Positions 11,455-22,290 of a DNA stretch of 64,000 bases are shown here, one piece after another. The stretch spans positions 40,641,501 through 40,705,500 of the forward strand of contig CP114481.1 in NCBI GenBank assembly GCA_027186245.1, read 5' to 3'. The notes under the pieces were generated by a model that saw nothing but the letters and a program-made list of their open reading frames with translations, searched no databases and was not told where the DNA came from. This DNA comes from Coriaria nepalensis (Eukaryota; Streptophyta; Magnoliopsida; Cucurbitales; Coriariaceae). Numbering within the stretch: position 1 is the first letter of the stretch; each line of letters begins with the position of its first letter. A program made the translations under genes and the position numbers.

Positions 11455-13434
11455 TTGTGCATAACATGCAAATGATCATTGCAAGGAAAGTGTGCATTCG
11501 TTTAACCTTAAAATCTTTTCAATGAGTCATTTCAAGTCAATAACTTATTTCGGAGGAAGTCGAACGAATTCTAGTTTTGCACTACAGACACAACTTTTGT
11601 GCATAACTTGCAAATGATCATTGCAAGGAAAGTGTGCATTCGTTTAACCTTAAAATCATTTCAATGAGTCATTTCAAGTCAATAACTTATTTCAAAGCAA
11701 GTCGAACGAATTCTAGTTTTGCACTACAGACACAACTTTTGTGCATAACTTGCAAATGATCATTGCAAGGAAAGTGTGCATTCGTTTAACCTTAAAATCA
11801 TTTCAATGAGTTATTTCGAGTAAATAACTTATTTCAAAGCAAGTCAAACGAATTCTAGTTTTGCACTGCAGACACAACTTTTGTGCATAACTTGCAAATG
11901 ATGATTGCAAGGAAAGTGTGCATTCGTTTAACCTTAAAATCATTTCAATGAGTCATTTCAAGTCAATAACTTATTTCGAAGGAAGTCGAACGAATTCTAG
12001 TTTTGCACTACAGACACAACTTTTGTGCATAACTTCCAATGCAAGGAAAGTGTGCATTCGTTTAACCTTAAAATCATTTCAATGAGTCATTTCAAGTCAA
12101 TAACTTATTTCAAAGCAATTCGAATGAATTCTAGTTTTGCACTACAGACACAACTTTTGTGCATAACTTGCGAATGATCATTGCAAGGAAAGTGTGCATT
12201 AGTTTAACCTTAAAATCATTTCAATGAGTCATTTCAAGTAAATAACTTATTTCAAAGCAAGTCGAACGAATTCATGTTGTGTACCACAGAAACAAGTTTT
12301 GTGCATAACATGCAAATGATCATTGCATGGAAAGTGTGCATTCGTTTAACCTTAAAGTCATTTCAATGAGTCATTTCAAGTCAATAACTTATTTCAAAGC
12401 AAGTCGAACGAATTCTAGTTTTGCACTACAGACACAACTTTTGTGCCCAACTTGCAAATGATCATTGCAAGGAAAGTGTGCATTCGTTTAAAATTAAAAT
12501 CATTTCAATGAGTCCTTTCAAGTCAATAACTTATTTCAAAGCAAGTCGAACAAATTCTAGTTTTCTACTACAAACACAACTTTTGTGCATAACTTGCAAA
12601 TGATCATTGCAAGGAAAGTGTGCATTCGTTTAACCTTAAAATCATTTCAATGAGTCATTTCAAGTCAATAACTTATTTCAAAACAAGTCGAACGAATTCA
12701 TGTTTTGCACCACAGACACAAGTTTTGTGCATAACATGCAAATGATCATTGCAAGGAAAGTGTGCATTCGTTTAACCTTAAAATCATTTCAATGAGTCAT
12801 TTCAACTCAATAACTTATTTCAAAGCAAGTCGAACGAATTCTAGTTTTGCACTACAGACACAACTTTTGTGCATAACTTGCAAATGATCATTGCAAGGAA
12901 AGTGGGCATTCGTTTAAAATTAAAATCATTTCAATGAGTCCTTTCAAGTCAATAACTTATTTCAAAGCAAGTCGAACAAATTCTAGTTTTCTACTACAAA
13001 CACAACTTTTGTGCATAACTTGCAAATGATCATTGCAAGGAAAGTGTGCATTCGTTTAACCTTAAAATCATTTCAATGAGTCATTTCAAGTCAATAACTT
13101 ATTTCAAAGCAATTCGAACGAATTCTAGTTTTGCACTACAGACACAACTTTTGTGCATAACTTGCGAATGATCATTGCAAGGAAAGTGTGCATTCGTTTA
13201 ACCTTAAAATCATTTCAATGAGTCCTTTCAAGTCAATAACTTATTTCAAAGCAATTCGAACAAATTCTAGTTTTCTACTACAAACACAACTTTTGTGCAT
13301 AACTTGCAAATGATCATTGGAAGGAAAGTGTGCATTCGTTTAACCTTAAAATCATTTCAATGAGTCATTTCAAGTCAATAACTTATTTCAAAACAAGTCG
13401 AACGAATTCATGTTTTGCACCACAGACACAAGTT
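11455..13434. repeat. Higher-order repeat, 14 monomers (1,980 bp), copy 1
   Basis: A 14-monomer unit, 8 bp short of 14 x 142 because it contains one 134-bp monomer (deletion site 12,031-12,046). The markers CGGAGGAAG near 11,551, the deletion, GAATTCATGTTGTGTACC near 12,270 and AAAACAAGTCG near 12,680 all return 1,980 bp later. Inside it the AAAACAAGTCG monomer is itself repeated 710 bp (five monomers) further on, so a 5-mer duplication is nested in the 14-mer. Confidence 0.85.
12031..12046. repeat. Monomer with 8-bp deletion at the dyad
   Basis: Reads AACTTCCAATGCAAGG. It is the same 8-bp loss as at 10,194 but with TTCC in place of TTGC, and it is carried along with the 14-monomer unit. Confidence 0.8.
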
Positions 13435-15414
13435 TTGTGCATAACATGCAAATGATCATTGCAAGGAAAGTGTGCATTCGTTTAACCTTAAAATCATTTC
13501 AATGAGTCATTTCAAGTCAATAACTTATTTCGGAGGAAGTCGAACGAATTCTAGTTTTGCACTACAGACACAACTTTTGTGCATAACTTGCAAATGATCA
13601 TTGCAAGGAAAGTGTGCATTCGTTTAACCTTAAAATCATTTCAATGAGTCATTTCAAGTCAATAACTTATTTCAAAGCAAGTCGAACGAATTCTAGTTTT
13701 GCACTACAGACACAACTTTTGTGCATAACTTGCAAATGATCATTGCAAGGAAAGTGTGCATTCGTTTAACCTTAAAATCATTTCAATGAGTTATTTCGAG
13801 TAAATAACTTATTTCAAAGCAAGTCAAACGAATTCTAGTTTTGCACTGCAGACACAACTTTTGTGCATAACTTGCAAATGATGATTGCAAGGAAAGTGTG
13901 CATTCGTTTAACCTTAAAATCATTTCAATGAGTCATTTCAAGTCAATAACTTATTTCGAAGGAAGTCGAACGAATTCTAGTTTTGCACTACAGACACAAC
14001 TTTTGTGCATAACTTCCAATGCAAGGAAAGTGTGCATTCGTTTAACCTTAAAATCATTTCAATGAGTCATTTCAAGTCAATAACTTATTTCAAAGCAATT
14101 CGAACGAATTCTAGTTTTGCACTACAGACACAACTTTTGTGCATAACTTGCGAATGATCATTGCAAGGAAAGTGTGCATTAGTTTAACCTTAAAATCATT
14201 TCAATGACTCATTTCAAGTAAATAACTTATTTCAAAGCAAGTCGAACGAATTCATGTTGTGTACCACAGAAACAAGTTTTGTGCATAACATGCAAATGAT
14301 CATTGCAAGGAAAGTGTGCATTCGTTTAACCTTAAAGTCATTTCAATGAGTCATTTCAAGTCAATAACTTATTTCAAAGCAAGTCGAACGAATTCTAGTT
14401 TTGCACTACAGACACAACTTTTGTGCACAACTTGCAAATGATCATTGCAAGGAAAGTGTGCATTCGTTTAAAATTAAAATCATTTCAATGAGTCCTTTCA
14501 AGTCAATAACTTATTTCAAAGCAATTCGAACAAATTCTAGTTTTCTACTACAAACACAACTTTTGTGCATAACTTGCAAATGATCATTGGAAGGAAAGTG
14601 TGCATTCGTTTAACCTTAAAATCATTTCAATGAGTCATTTCAAGTCAATAACTTATTTCAAAACAAGTCGAACGAATTCATGTTTTGCACCACAGACACA
14701 AGTTTTGTGCATAACATGCAAATGATTATTGCAAGGAAAGTGTGCATTCGTTTAACCTTAAAATCATTTCAATGAGTCATTTCAAGTCAATAACTTATTT
14801 CAAAGCAAGTCGAACGAATTCTAGTTTTGCACTACAGACACAACTTTTGTGCATAACTTGCAAATGATCATTGCAAGGAAAGTGGGCATTCGTTTAAAAT
14901 TAAAATCATTTCAATGAGTCCTTTCAAGTCAATAACTTATTTCAAAGCAAGTCGAACAAATTCTAGTTTTCTACTACAAACACAACTTTTGTGCATAACT
15001 TGCAAATGATCATTGCAAGGAAAGTGTGCATTCGTTTAACCTTAAAATCATTTCAATGAGTCATTTCAAGTCAATAACTTATTTCAAAGCAATTCGAACG
15101 AATTCTAGTTTTGCATTACAGACACAACTTTTGTGCATAACTTGCGAATGATCATTGCAAGGAAAGTGTGCATTCGTTTAACCTTAAAATCATTTCAATG
15201 AGTCCTTTCAAGTCAATAACTTATTTCAAAGCAATTCGAACAAATTCTAGTTTTCTACTACAAACACAACTTTTGTGCATAACTTGCAAATGATCATTGG
15301 AAGGAAAGTGTGCATTCGTTTAACCTTAAAATCATTTCAATGAGTCATTTCAAGTCAATAACTTATTTCAAAACAAGTCGAACGAATTCATGTTTTGCAC
15401 CACAGACACAAGTT
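13435..15414. repeat. Higher-order repeat, 14 monomers (1,980 bp), copy 2
   Basis: Direct tandem copy of 11,455-13,434 with scattered single-base differences, for example TGACTCAT here against TGAGTCAT near 14,205. It includes the deletion monomer at 14,011-14,026. Beyond about 15,415 the match stops: the position where CGGAGGAAG would recur carries the ordinary CAAAGCAAG. Confidence 0.85.
14011..14026. repeat. Monomer with 8-bp deletion at the dyad
   Basis: AACTTCCAATGCAAGG again, exactly 1,980 bp after the site at 12,031, as expected for inheritance through the 14-monomer unit. Confidence 0.8.
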
Positions 15415-17000
15415 TTGTGCATAACATGCAAATGATCATTGCAAGGAAAGTGTGCATTCGTTTAACCTTAAAATCATTTCAATGAGTCATTTCAAGTCAA
15501 TAACTTATTTCAAAGCAAGTCGAACGAATTCTAGTTTTGCACTACAGACACAACTTTTGTGCATAACTTGCAAATGATCATTGCAAGGAAAGTGGGCATT
15601 CGTTTAAAATTAAAATCATTTCAATGAGTCCTTTCAAGTCAATAACTTATTTCAAAGCAATTCGAACAAATTCTAGTTTTCTACTACAAACACAACTTTT
15701 GTGCATACCTTGCAAATGATCATTGCAAGAAAAGTGTGCATTCGTTTAACCTTAAAATCATTTCAATGAGTCATTACAAGCCAATAACTTATTTCAAAGC
15801 AAGTCGAACGAATTCAAGTTTTGCACTACAGACACAAGTTTTGTGCATAACATGCAAATGATCATTGCAAGGAAAGTGTGCATTCGTTTAAAATTAAAAT
15901 CATTTCAATGAGTCATTTCCAGTCAATAACTTACTCCAAAGAAAGTCGAACGAATTCTAGTTTTGCACTACAGACACAACTTTTGTGCATAACTTGCAAA
16001 TGATCATTGCAAGGAAAGTGTGCATTCGTTTATCCTTAAAATCATTTCAATGAGTCATTTCAAGTAAATTACTTATTTCAAAGCAAGTCGAACGAATTCT
16101 AGTTTTGCACTACAGACACAACTTTTGTGCATAACATGCAAATGATCATTGCAAGGAAAGTGTGCATTCGTTTAACCTTAAAATCATTTCAATGAGTCAT
16201 TTCAAGTCAATAACTTATTTCAAAGCAAGTCGAACGAATTCTAGTTTTGCACTACAGACACAACTTTTGTGCATAACTTGCAAATGATCATTGCAAGGAA
16301 AGTGTGCATTCGTTTAACCTTAAAATCATTTCAGTGAGTTATTTCGAGTAAATAACTTATTTCAAAGCAAGTCGAACGAATTCTAGTTTTGCACTGCAGA
16401 CACAACTTTTGTGCATAACTTGCAAATGATGATTGCAAGGAAAGTGTGCATTCGTTTAACCTTAAAATCATTTCAATGAGTCATTTCAAGTCAATAACTT
16501 ATTTCGAAGGAAGTCGAACGAATTCTAGTTTTGCACTACAGACACAACTTTTGTGCATAACTTCCAATGCAAGGAAAGTGTGCATTCGTTTAACCTTAAA
16601 ATCATTTCAATGAGTCATTTCAAGTCAATAACTTATTTCAAAGCAATTCGAACGAATTCTAGTTTTGCACTACAGACACAACTTTTGTGCATAACTTGCG
16701 AATGATCATTGCAAGGAAAGTGTGCATTAGTTTAACCTTAAAATCATTTCAATGAGTCATTTCGAGTAAATAACTTATTTCAAAGCAAGTCGAACGAATT
16801 CATGTTGTGTACCACAGAAACAAGTTTTGTGCATAACATGCAAATGATCATTGCAAGGAAAGTGTGCATTCGTTTAACCTTAAAGTCATTTCAATGAGTC
16901 ATTTCAAGTCAATAACTTATTTCAAAGCAAGTCGAACGAATTCTAGTTTTGCACTACAGACACAACTTTTGTGCATAACATGCAAATGATCATTGCAAGG
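15415..17000. repeat. Partial third copy of the 14-mer unit plus flanking monomers
   Basis: From about 16,150 to 17,000 the monomer order follows 13,600-14,450 at an offset of 2,548 bp (18 monomers less 8 bp), including the deletion monomer at 16,559-16,574 and the GAATTCATGTTGTGTACC monomer. The stretch 15,415-16,150 is a patchwork of left-domain subtypes. The last AGTAAATTAC monomer of the left domain lies near 16,060. Confidence 0.75.
16559..16574. repeat. Monomer with 8-bp deletion at the dyad (last)
   Basis: Fourth and last AACTT..AATGCAAGG deletion. I see none between here and 64,000, so the deletion is confined to 10.2-16.6 kb. Confidence 0.8.
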
Positions 17001-18130
17001 AAAGTGTGCATTCGTTTAAAATTAAAATCATTTCAATGAGTCCTTTCAAGTCAATAACTTATTTCAAAGCAAGTCGAACGAATTCATGTTGTGTACCACA
17101 GAAACAAGTTTTGTGCATAACTTGCAAATGATCATTGCAAGGAAAGTGTGCATTCGTTTAACCTTAAAATCATTTCAATGAGTCATTTCAAGTCAATAAC
17201 TTATTTCAAAGCAATTCGAACGAATTCTAGTTTTGCACTACAGACACAACTTTTGTGCATAACTTGCGAATGATCATTGCAAGGAAAGTGTGCATTCGTT
17301 TAACCTTAAAATCATTTCAATGAGTCCTTTCAAGTCAATAACTTATTTCGAAGGAAGTCGAACGAATTCTAGTTTTGCACTACAGACACAACTTTTGTGC
17401 ATAACTTGCAAATGATCATTGCAAGGAAAGTGTGCATTCGTTTAAAATTAAAATCATTTCAATGAGTCCTTTCAAGTCAATAACTTATTTCAAAGCAAGT
17501 CGAACGAATTCATGTTGTGTACCACAGAAACAAGTTTTGTGCATAACTTGCAAATGATCATTGCAAGGAAAGTGTGCATTCGTTTAACCTTAAAATCATT
17601 TCAATGAGTCATTTCAAGTCAATAACTTACTCCAAAGCAAGTCGAACAAATTCTAGTATTGCACTACAGACACAAGTTTTGTGCATAACGTGCAAATGAT
17701 CATTGCAAGGAAAGTGTGCATTCGTTTAACCTTAAAATCATTTTAATGAGTCATTTCAAGTCAATAACTTATTTCAAAGCAATTCGAACGAATTCTAGTT
17801 TTCCAGTACAGACACAACTTTTGTGCATAACTTGCAAATGATCATTGCAAGGAAAGTGTGCATTCGTTTAACCTTAAAATCATTTCAATGAGTCATTTCA
17901 AGTCAATAACATAAGTCAAAGCAAGTCGAACGAATTCTAGTTTTTCACTACACACACAACTTTTGTGCATAACTTGCAAATGATCATTGCAAGGAAAGTG
18001 TGCATTCGTTTAACCTTAAAATCATTTCAATGAGTTATTTCAAGTAAATAACTTATTTCAAAGCAAGTCGAACGAATTCTAGTTTTGCACTACAGACACA
18101 GCTTTTGTGCATAACTTGCAAATGATGATT
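17001..18130. repeat. Transition-zone monomers with a 3-monomer repeat
   Basis: The GAATTCATGTTGTGTACC monomer occurs at 17,081 and again 426 bp (three monomers) later at 17,507. New subtypes begin here: ATAAGTCAAAG near 17,910, GTTTTCCAGTAC near 17,813 and CACTACACACAC near 17,946. All are scarce or absent to the left and frequent to the right. Confidence 0.75.
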
Positions 18131-18414
18131 GCAAGGAAAGTGTGCATTCGTTTAACCTTAAAATCATTTCAATGAGTGATTTCAAGTCAATAACTTATGT
18201 CAAAGCAAGTCGAACGAATTCTAGTTTTCCAGTACAGACACAACTTTTGTGCATAACTTGCAAATGATCATTGCAAGAAAGTGTGCATTCGTTTAACCTT
18301 AAAATCTTTTCAATGAGTGATTTCAAGTCAATAACTTATGTCAAAGCAAGTCGAACGAATTCTAGTTTTCCAGTACAGACACAACTTTTGTGCATAACTT
18401 GCAAATGATCATTG
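18131..18414. repeat. Single-monomer tandem duplication (141-bp step)
   Basis: Two adjacent monomers share GAGTGATTTC, ATGTCAAAG, TTTTCCAGTAC and TTGCAAGAAAGTG, with GAGTGA at 18,174 and 18,315. The second differs at AAAATCTTTT. Both have lost one G in CAAGGAAAG, which gives the 141-bp spacing. This is the smallest duplication step seen in the window. Confidence 0.8.
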
Positions 18415-18559
18415 CAAGAAAGTGTGCATTCGTTTAACCTTAAAATCATTTCAATGAGTTATTTCAAGTAAATAACTTTTTTCAAAGCAAGTCGAACGAA
18501 TTCTAGTTTTGCACTATAGACACAACTTTTGTGCATAACTTGGAAATGATCATTGCAAG

Positions 18560-19074
18560 GAAAGTGTGCATTCGTTTAACCTTAAAATCATTTCAATGAG
18601 TCATTTCAAGTCAATAACTTATTTCAAAGCAAGTCGAACGGATTCAAGTTTTGCACTACAGACACAAGTTTTGTGAATAACATGCCAATGATCATTGCAA
18701 AGAAAGTGTGCATTCGTTTAACCTTAAAATCATTTCAATGAGTCATTTCAAGTCAATAACATAAGTCAAAGCAAGTCGAACGAATTCTAGTTTTGCACTA
18801 CAGACACAACTTTTGTGCATAACTTGCAAATGATCATTGCAAGGAAAGTGTGCATTCGTTTATCCTTAAAATCATTTCAATCAGTCATTTCAAGTCAATA
18901 ACTTATTTCAAAGGAAGTCGAACGGATTCAAGTTTTGCACTACAGACACAAGTTTTGTGAATAACATGCCAATGATCATTGCAAAGAAAGTGTGCATTCG
19001 TTTAACCTTAAAATCATTTCAATGAGTCCTTTCAAGTCAATAACTTATTTCAAAGCAATTCGAATGAATTCTAG
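18560..19074. repeat. Two-monomer repeat with GTGAATAACATGCC variant
   Basis: A monomer with GAACGGATTCAAG and TTTTGTGAATAACATGCC occurs twice, 284 bp apart (GATTCAAG at 18,641 and 18,925). The change GTGCAT to GTGAAT is private to this pair. The last GTCCTTTC monomer of left-domain type lies just after, near 19,028. Confidence 0.75.
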
Positions 19075-20720
19075 TTTTGCACTACAGACACAACTTTTGT
19101 GCATAACTTGCAAATGATCATTGCAAGGAAAGTGTGCATTCGTTTATCCTTAAAATCATTTCAATCAGTCATTTCAAGTCAATAACTTATTTCAAAGCAA
19201 TTCGAACGAATTCTAGTTTTGCACTACAGACACAACTTTTGTGCATAACTTGCGAATGATCATTGCAAGGAAAGTGTGCATTCGTTTATCCTTAAAATCA
19301 TTTCAATGAGTCATTTCAAGTCAATCACTTATTTCAAAGCAATTCGAACGAATTCTATTTTTGCACTACAAACACAAGTTTTGTGCACAACTTGCAAATG
19401 ATCATTGCAAGGAAAGTGTGCATTCGTTTAAAATTCAAATCATTTCAATGAGTCATTTCAAGTCAATAACTTACTCCAAAGCAAGTCGAACGAATTCTAG
19501 TTTTGCACTACAGACACAACCTTTGTGCATAACTTGCAAATGATCGTTGCAAGGAAAGTGTGCATTCGTTTAACCTTAAAATCATTTCAATGAGTCATAT
19601 CAAGTCAATAACTTATTTCAAAGCAATTCGAACGAATTCTAGTTTTGCACTACAGACATAACTTTTGTGCTTAACTTGCGAATGATCATTGCAAGGAAAG
19701 TGTGCATTCGTTTATCCTTAAAATCATTTCAATCAGTCATTTCAAGTCAATAACTTCTTTCAAAGCAATTCGAACGAATTCTAGTTTCGCACTACAGACA
19801 CAACTTTTGTGCATAACTTGCGAATGATCATTGCAAGGAAAGTGTGCATTCGTTTAACCTTAAAATCATTTCAATGAGTCATTTCAAGTCAATAACTTAT
19901 TTCAAAGCAAGTCGAACGAATTCAAGTTTTGCACTACAAACACAAGTTTTGTGCATCACTTCCAAATGATCATTGCATGGAAAGTGTGCATTCGTTTAAA
20001 ATTAAAATCATTTCAATGAGTCATTTCAAGTCAATAACTTACTCCAAAGCAAGTCGAACGAATTCTAGTTTTGCACTACAGACACAACTTTTGTGCATAA
20101 CTTGCAAATGATCATTGCAAGGAAAGTGTGCATTCGTTTATCCTTAAAATCATTTCAATCAGTCATTTCAAGTCAATAACTTATTGCAAAGCAATTCGAA
20201 CGAATTCTAGTTTTGCACTACAGACACAACTTTTGTGCATAACTTGCGAATGATCATTGCAAGGAAAGTGTGCATTCGTTTATCTTTAAAATCATTTCAA
20301 TGAGTCATTTCAAGTCAATCACTTATTTCAAAGCAATTCGAACGAATTCTATTTTTGCACTACAAACACAAGTTTTGTGCACAACTTGCAAATGATCATT
20401 GCAACGAAAGTGTGCATTCGTTTAAAATTAAAATCATTTCACTGAGTCATTTCAAGTCAATAACTTACTCCAAAGCAAGTCGAACGAATTCTAGTTTTGC
20501 ACTAAAGACACAACCTTTGTGCATAACTTGCAAATGATCGTTGCAAGGAAAGTGCGCATTCGTTTAACCTTAAAATCATTTCAATGAGTCATATCAAGTC
20601 AATAACTTATTTCAAAGCAATTCGAACGAATTCTAGTTTTGCACTACAGACATAACTTTTGTGCATAAGTTGCAAATGATCATTGCAAGGAAAGTGTGCA
20701 TTCGTTTATTCTTAAAATCA
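19075..20720. repeat. Higher-order repeat, 7 monomers (994 bp), one full and one partial copy
   Basis: Copy 1 spans about 19,075-20,068 and copy 2 about 20,069-20,720. The variants CAACCTTTGTG at 19,518 and 20,512, GATCGTTGC shortly after each, and GTCATATCAAG at about 19,592 and 20,586 all lie 994 bp apart. Several monomers here have GTGCACAAC or GTGCATCAC where GTGCATAAC is usual. This removes a stop codon and yields short open frames of no coding significance. Confidence 0.75.
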
Positions 20721-20829
20721 TTTCAATGAGTCATTTCAAGTCAATCACTTATTTCAAAGCAAGTCGAACGAATTCATGTTTTGCACTACAGACACAAGTT
20801 TTGTGCACAACATGCAAATGATCATTGCA

Positions 20830-22290
20830 AGGAAAGTGTGCATTCGTTTAACCTTAAAATCATTTCAATGAGTCATTTCAAGTCAATAACTTATTTCGGA
20901 GGAAGTCGAACGAATTCTAGTTTTGCACTACAGACACAACTTTTGTGCATAACATGCAAATGATCATTGCAGGGAAAGTGTGCATTCGTTTATCCTTAAA
21001 ATCATTTCAATGAGTCAGTTCAAGTCAATAACTTATTTCAAAGCAAGTCGAACGAATTCATGTTTTGCACTACAGACACAAGTTTTGTGCATAACATGCA
21101 AATGATCATTGCAAGGAAAGTGTGCATTGGTTTAACCTTAAAATCATTTCAATGAGTCATTTCAAGTCAATAACTTATGTGAAAGCAAGTCGAACGAATT
21201 CTAGTTTTGCACTACACACACAACTTTTGTGCATAACATGCAAATGATCATTGCAAGGAAAGTGTGCATTCGTTTAACATTAAAATCATTTCAATGAGTC
21301 ATTTCAAGTCAATAACTTATGTCAAAGCAAGTCGAACGAATTCTAGTTTTCCAGTACAGACATAACTTTTGTGCATAACTTGCAAATGATCATTGCAAGG
21401 AAAGTGTGCATTCGTTTAACCTTAAAATCATTTCAATGAGTCATATCAAGTCAATAACTTATATTAAAGCAAGTCGAACGAATTCTAGTTTTGCACTACA
21501 CACACAACTTTTGTGCATAACTTGCAAATGATCATTGCAAGGAAAGTGTGCATTCGTTTAACCTCAAAATCATTTCAATGAGTCATTTCAAGTCAATAAC
21601 TTATGTCAAAGCAATTCGAACGAATTCTAGTTTTCCAGTACAGACACAACTTTTGTGCATAACTTGCAAATGATCATTGCAAGGAAAGTGTGCATTCGTT
21701 TAACCTTAAAATAATTTCAATGAGTTATTTCAAGTAAATAACTTATTTCAAAGCAAGTCAAACGAATTCTAGTTTTGCACTACAGACACAACTTTTGTGC
21801 ATAACTTGCGAATGATCATTGCAAGGAAAGTGTGCATTCGTTTAACCTTAAAATCATTTCAATGAGTCATTTCAAGTCAATAACTTATATCAAAGCAAGT
21901 CGAACGAATTCTAGTTTTCCAGTACAGACATAACTTTTGTGCATAACTTGCAAATGATCATTGCAAGGAAAGTGTGCATTCGTTTAACCTTAAAATCATT
22001 TCGATGAGTCATTTCAAGTCAATAACTTATTTCTAAGGAAGTCGAACGAATTCTAGTTTTGCACTACAGACACAAGTTTTGTGCATAACATGCAAATGAT
22101 CATTAGAAGGAAAGTGTGCATTCGTTTATCCTTAAAATCATTTCAATGAGTCATTTCAAGTCAATAACTTATTTCAAAGCAAGTCGAACGAATTCATGTT
22201 TTGCACTACAGACACAAATTTTGTGCATAACATGCAAATGATCGTTGCAAGGAAAGTGTGTATTGGTTTAACCTTAAAATCATTTCAATG
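20830..22290. repeat. Higher-order repeat, about 8 monomers (1,136 bp)
   Basis: The GAATTCATG monomer at 21,060 and the GCATTGG monomer after it return 1,136 bp later, near 22,196 and 22,260. The second copy carries private changes (ATTAGAAGG, GATCGTTGC, TGTATTGG), so the pair is older or has diverged faster than the duplications further right. Confidence 0.65.

Noticed and set aside
12421..12603. 60-codon open frames at 12421, 14401, 19361, 19929, 20355, 20781, 56710, 57278 and 58414, starting at TTG
   Set aside because: They are the same frame of the satellite monomer, opened where GTGCATAAC has mutated to GTGCCCAAC, GTGCACAAC, GTGCATCAC or GTGCAAAAC and so lost its TAA. They start at TTG, end at the next monomer's TGA, have no start context and are not conserved as protein.
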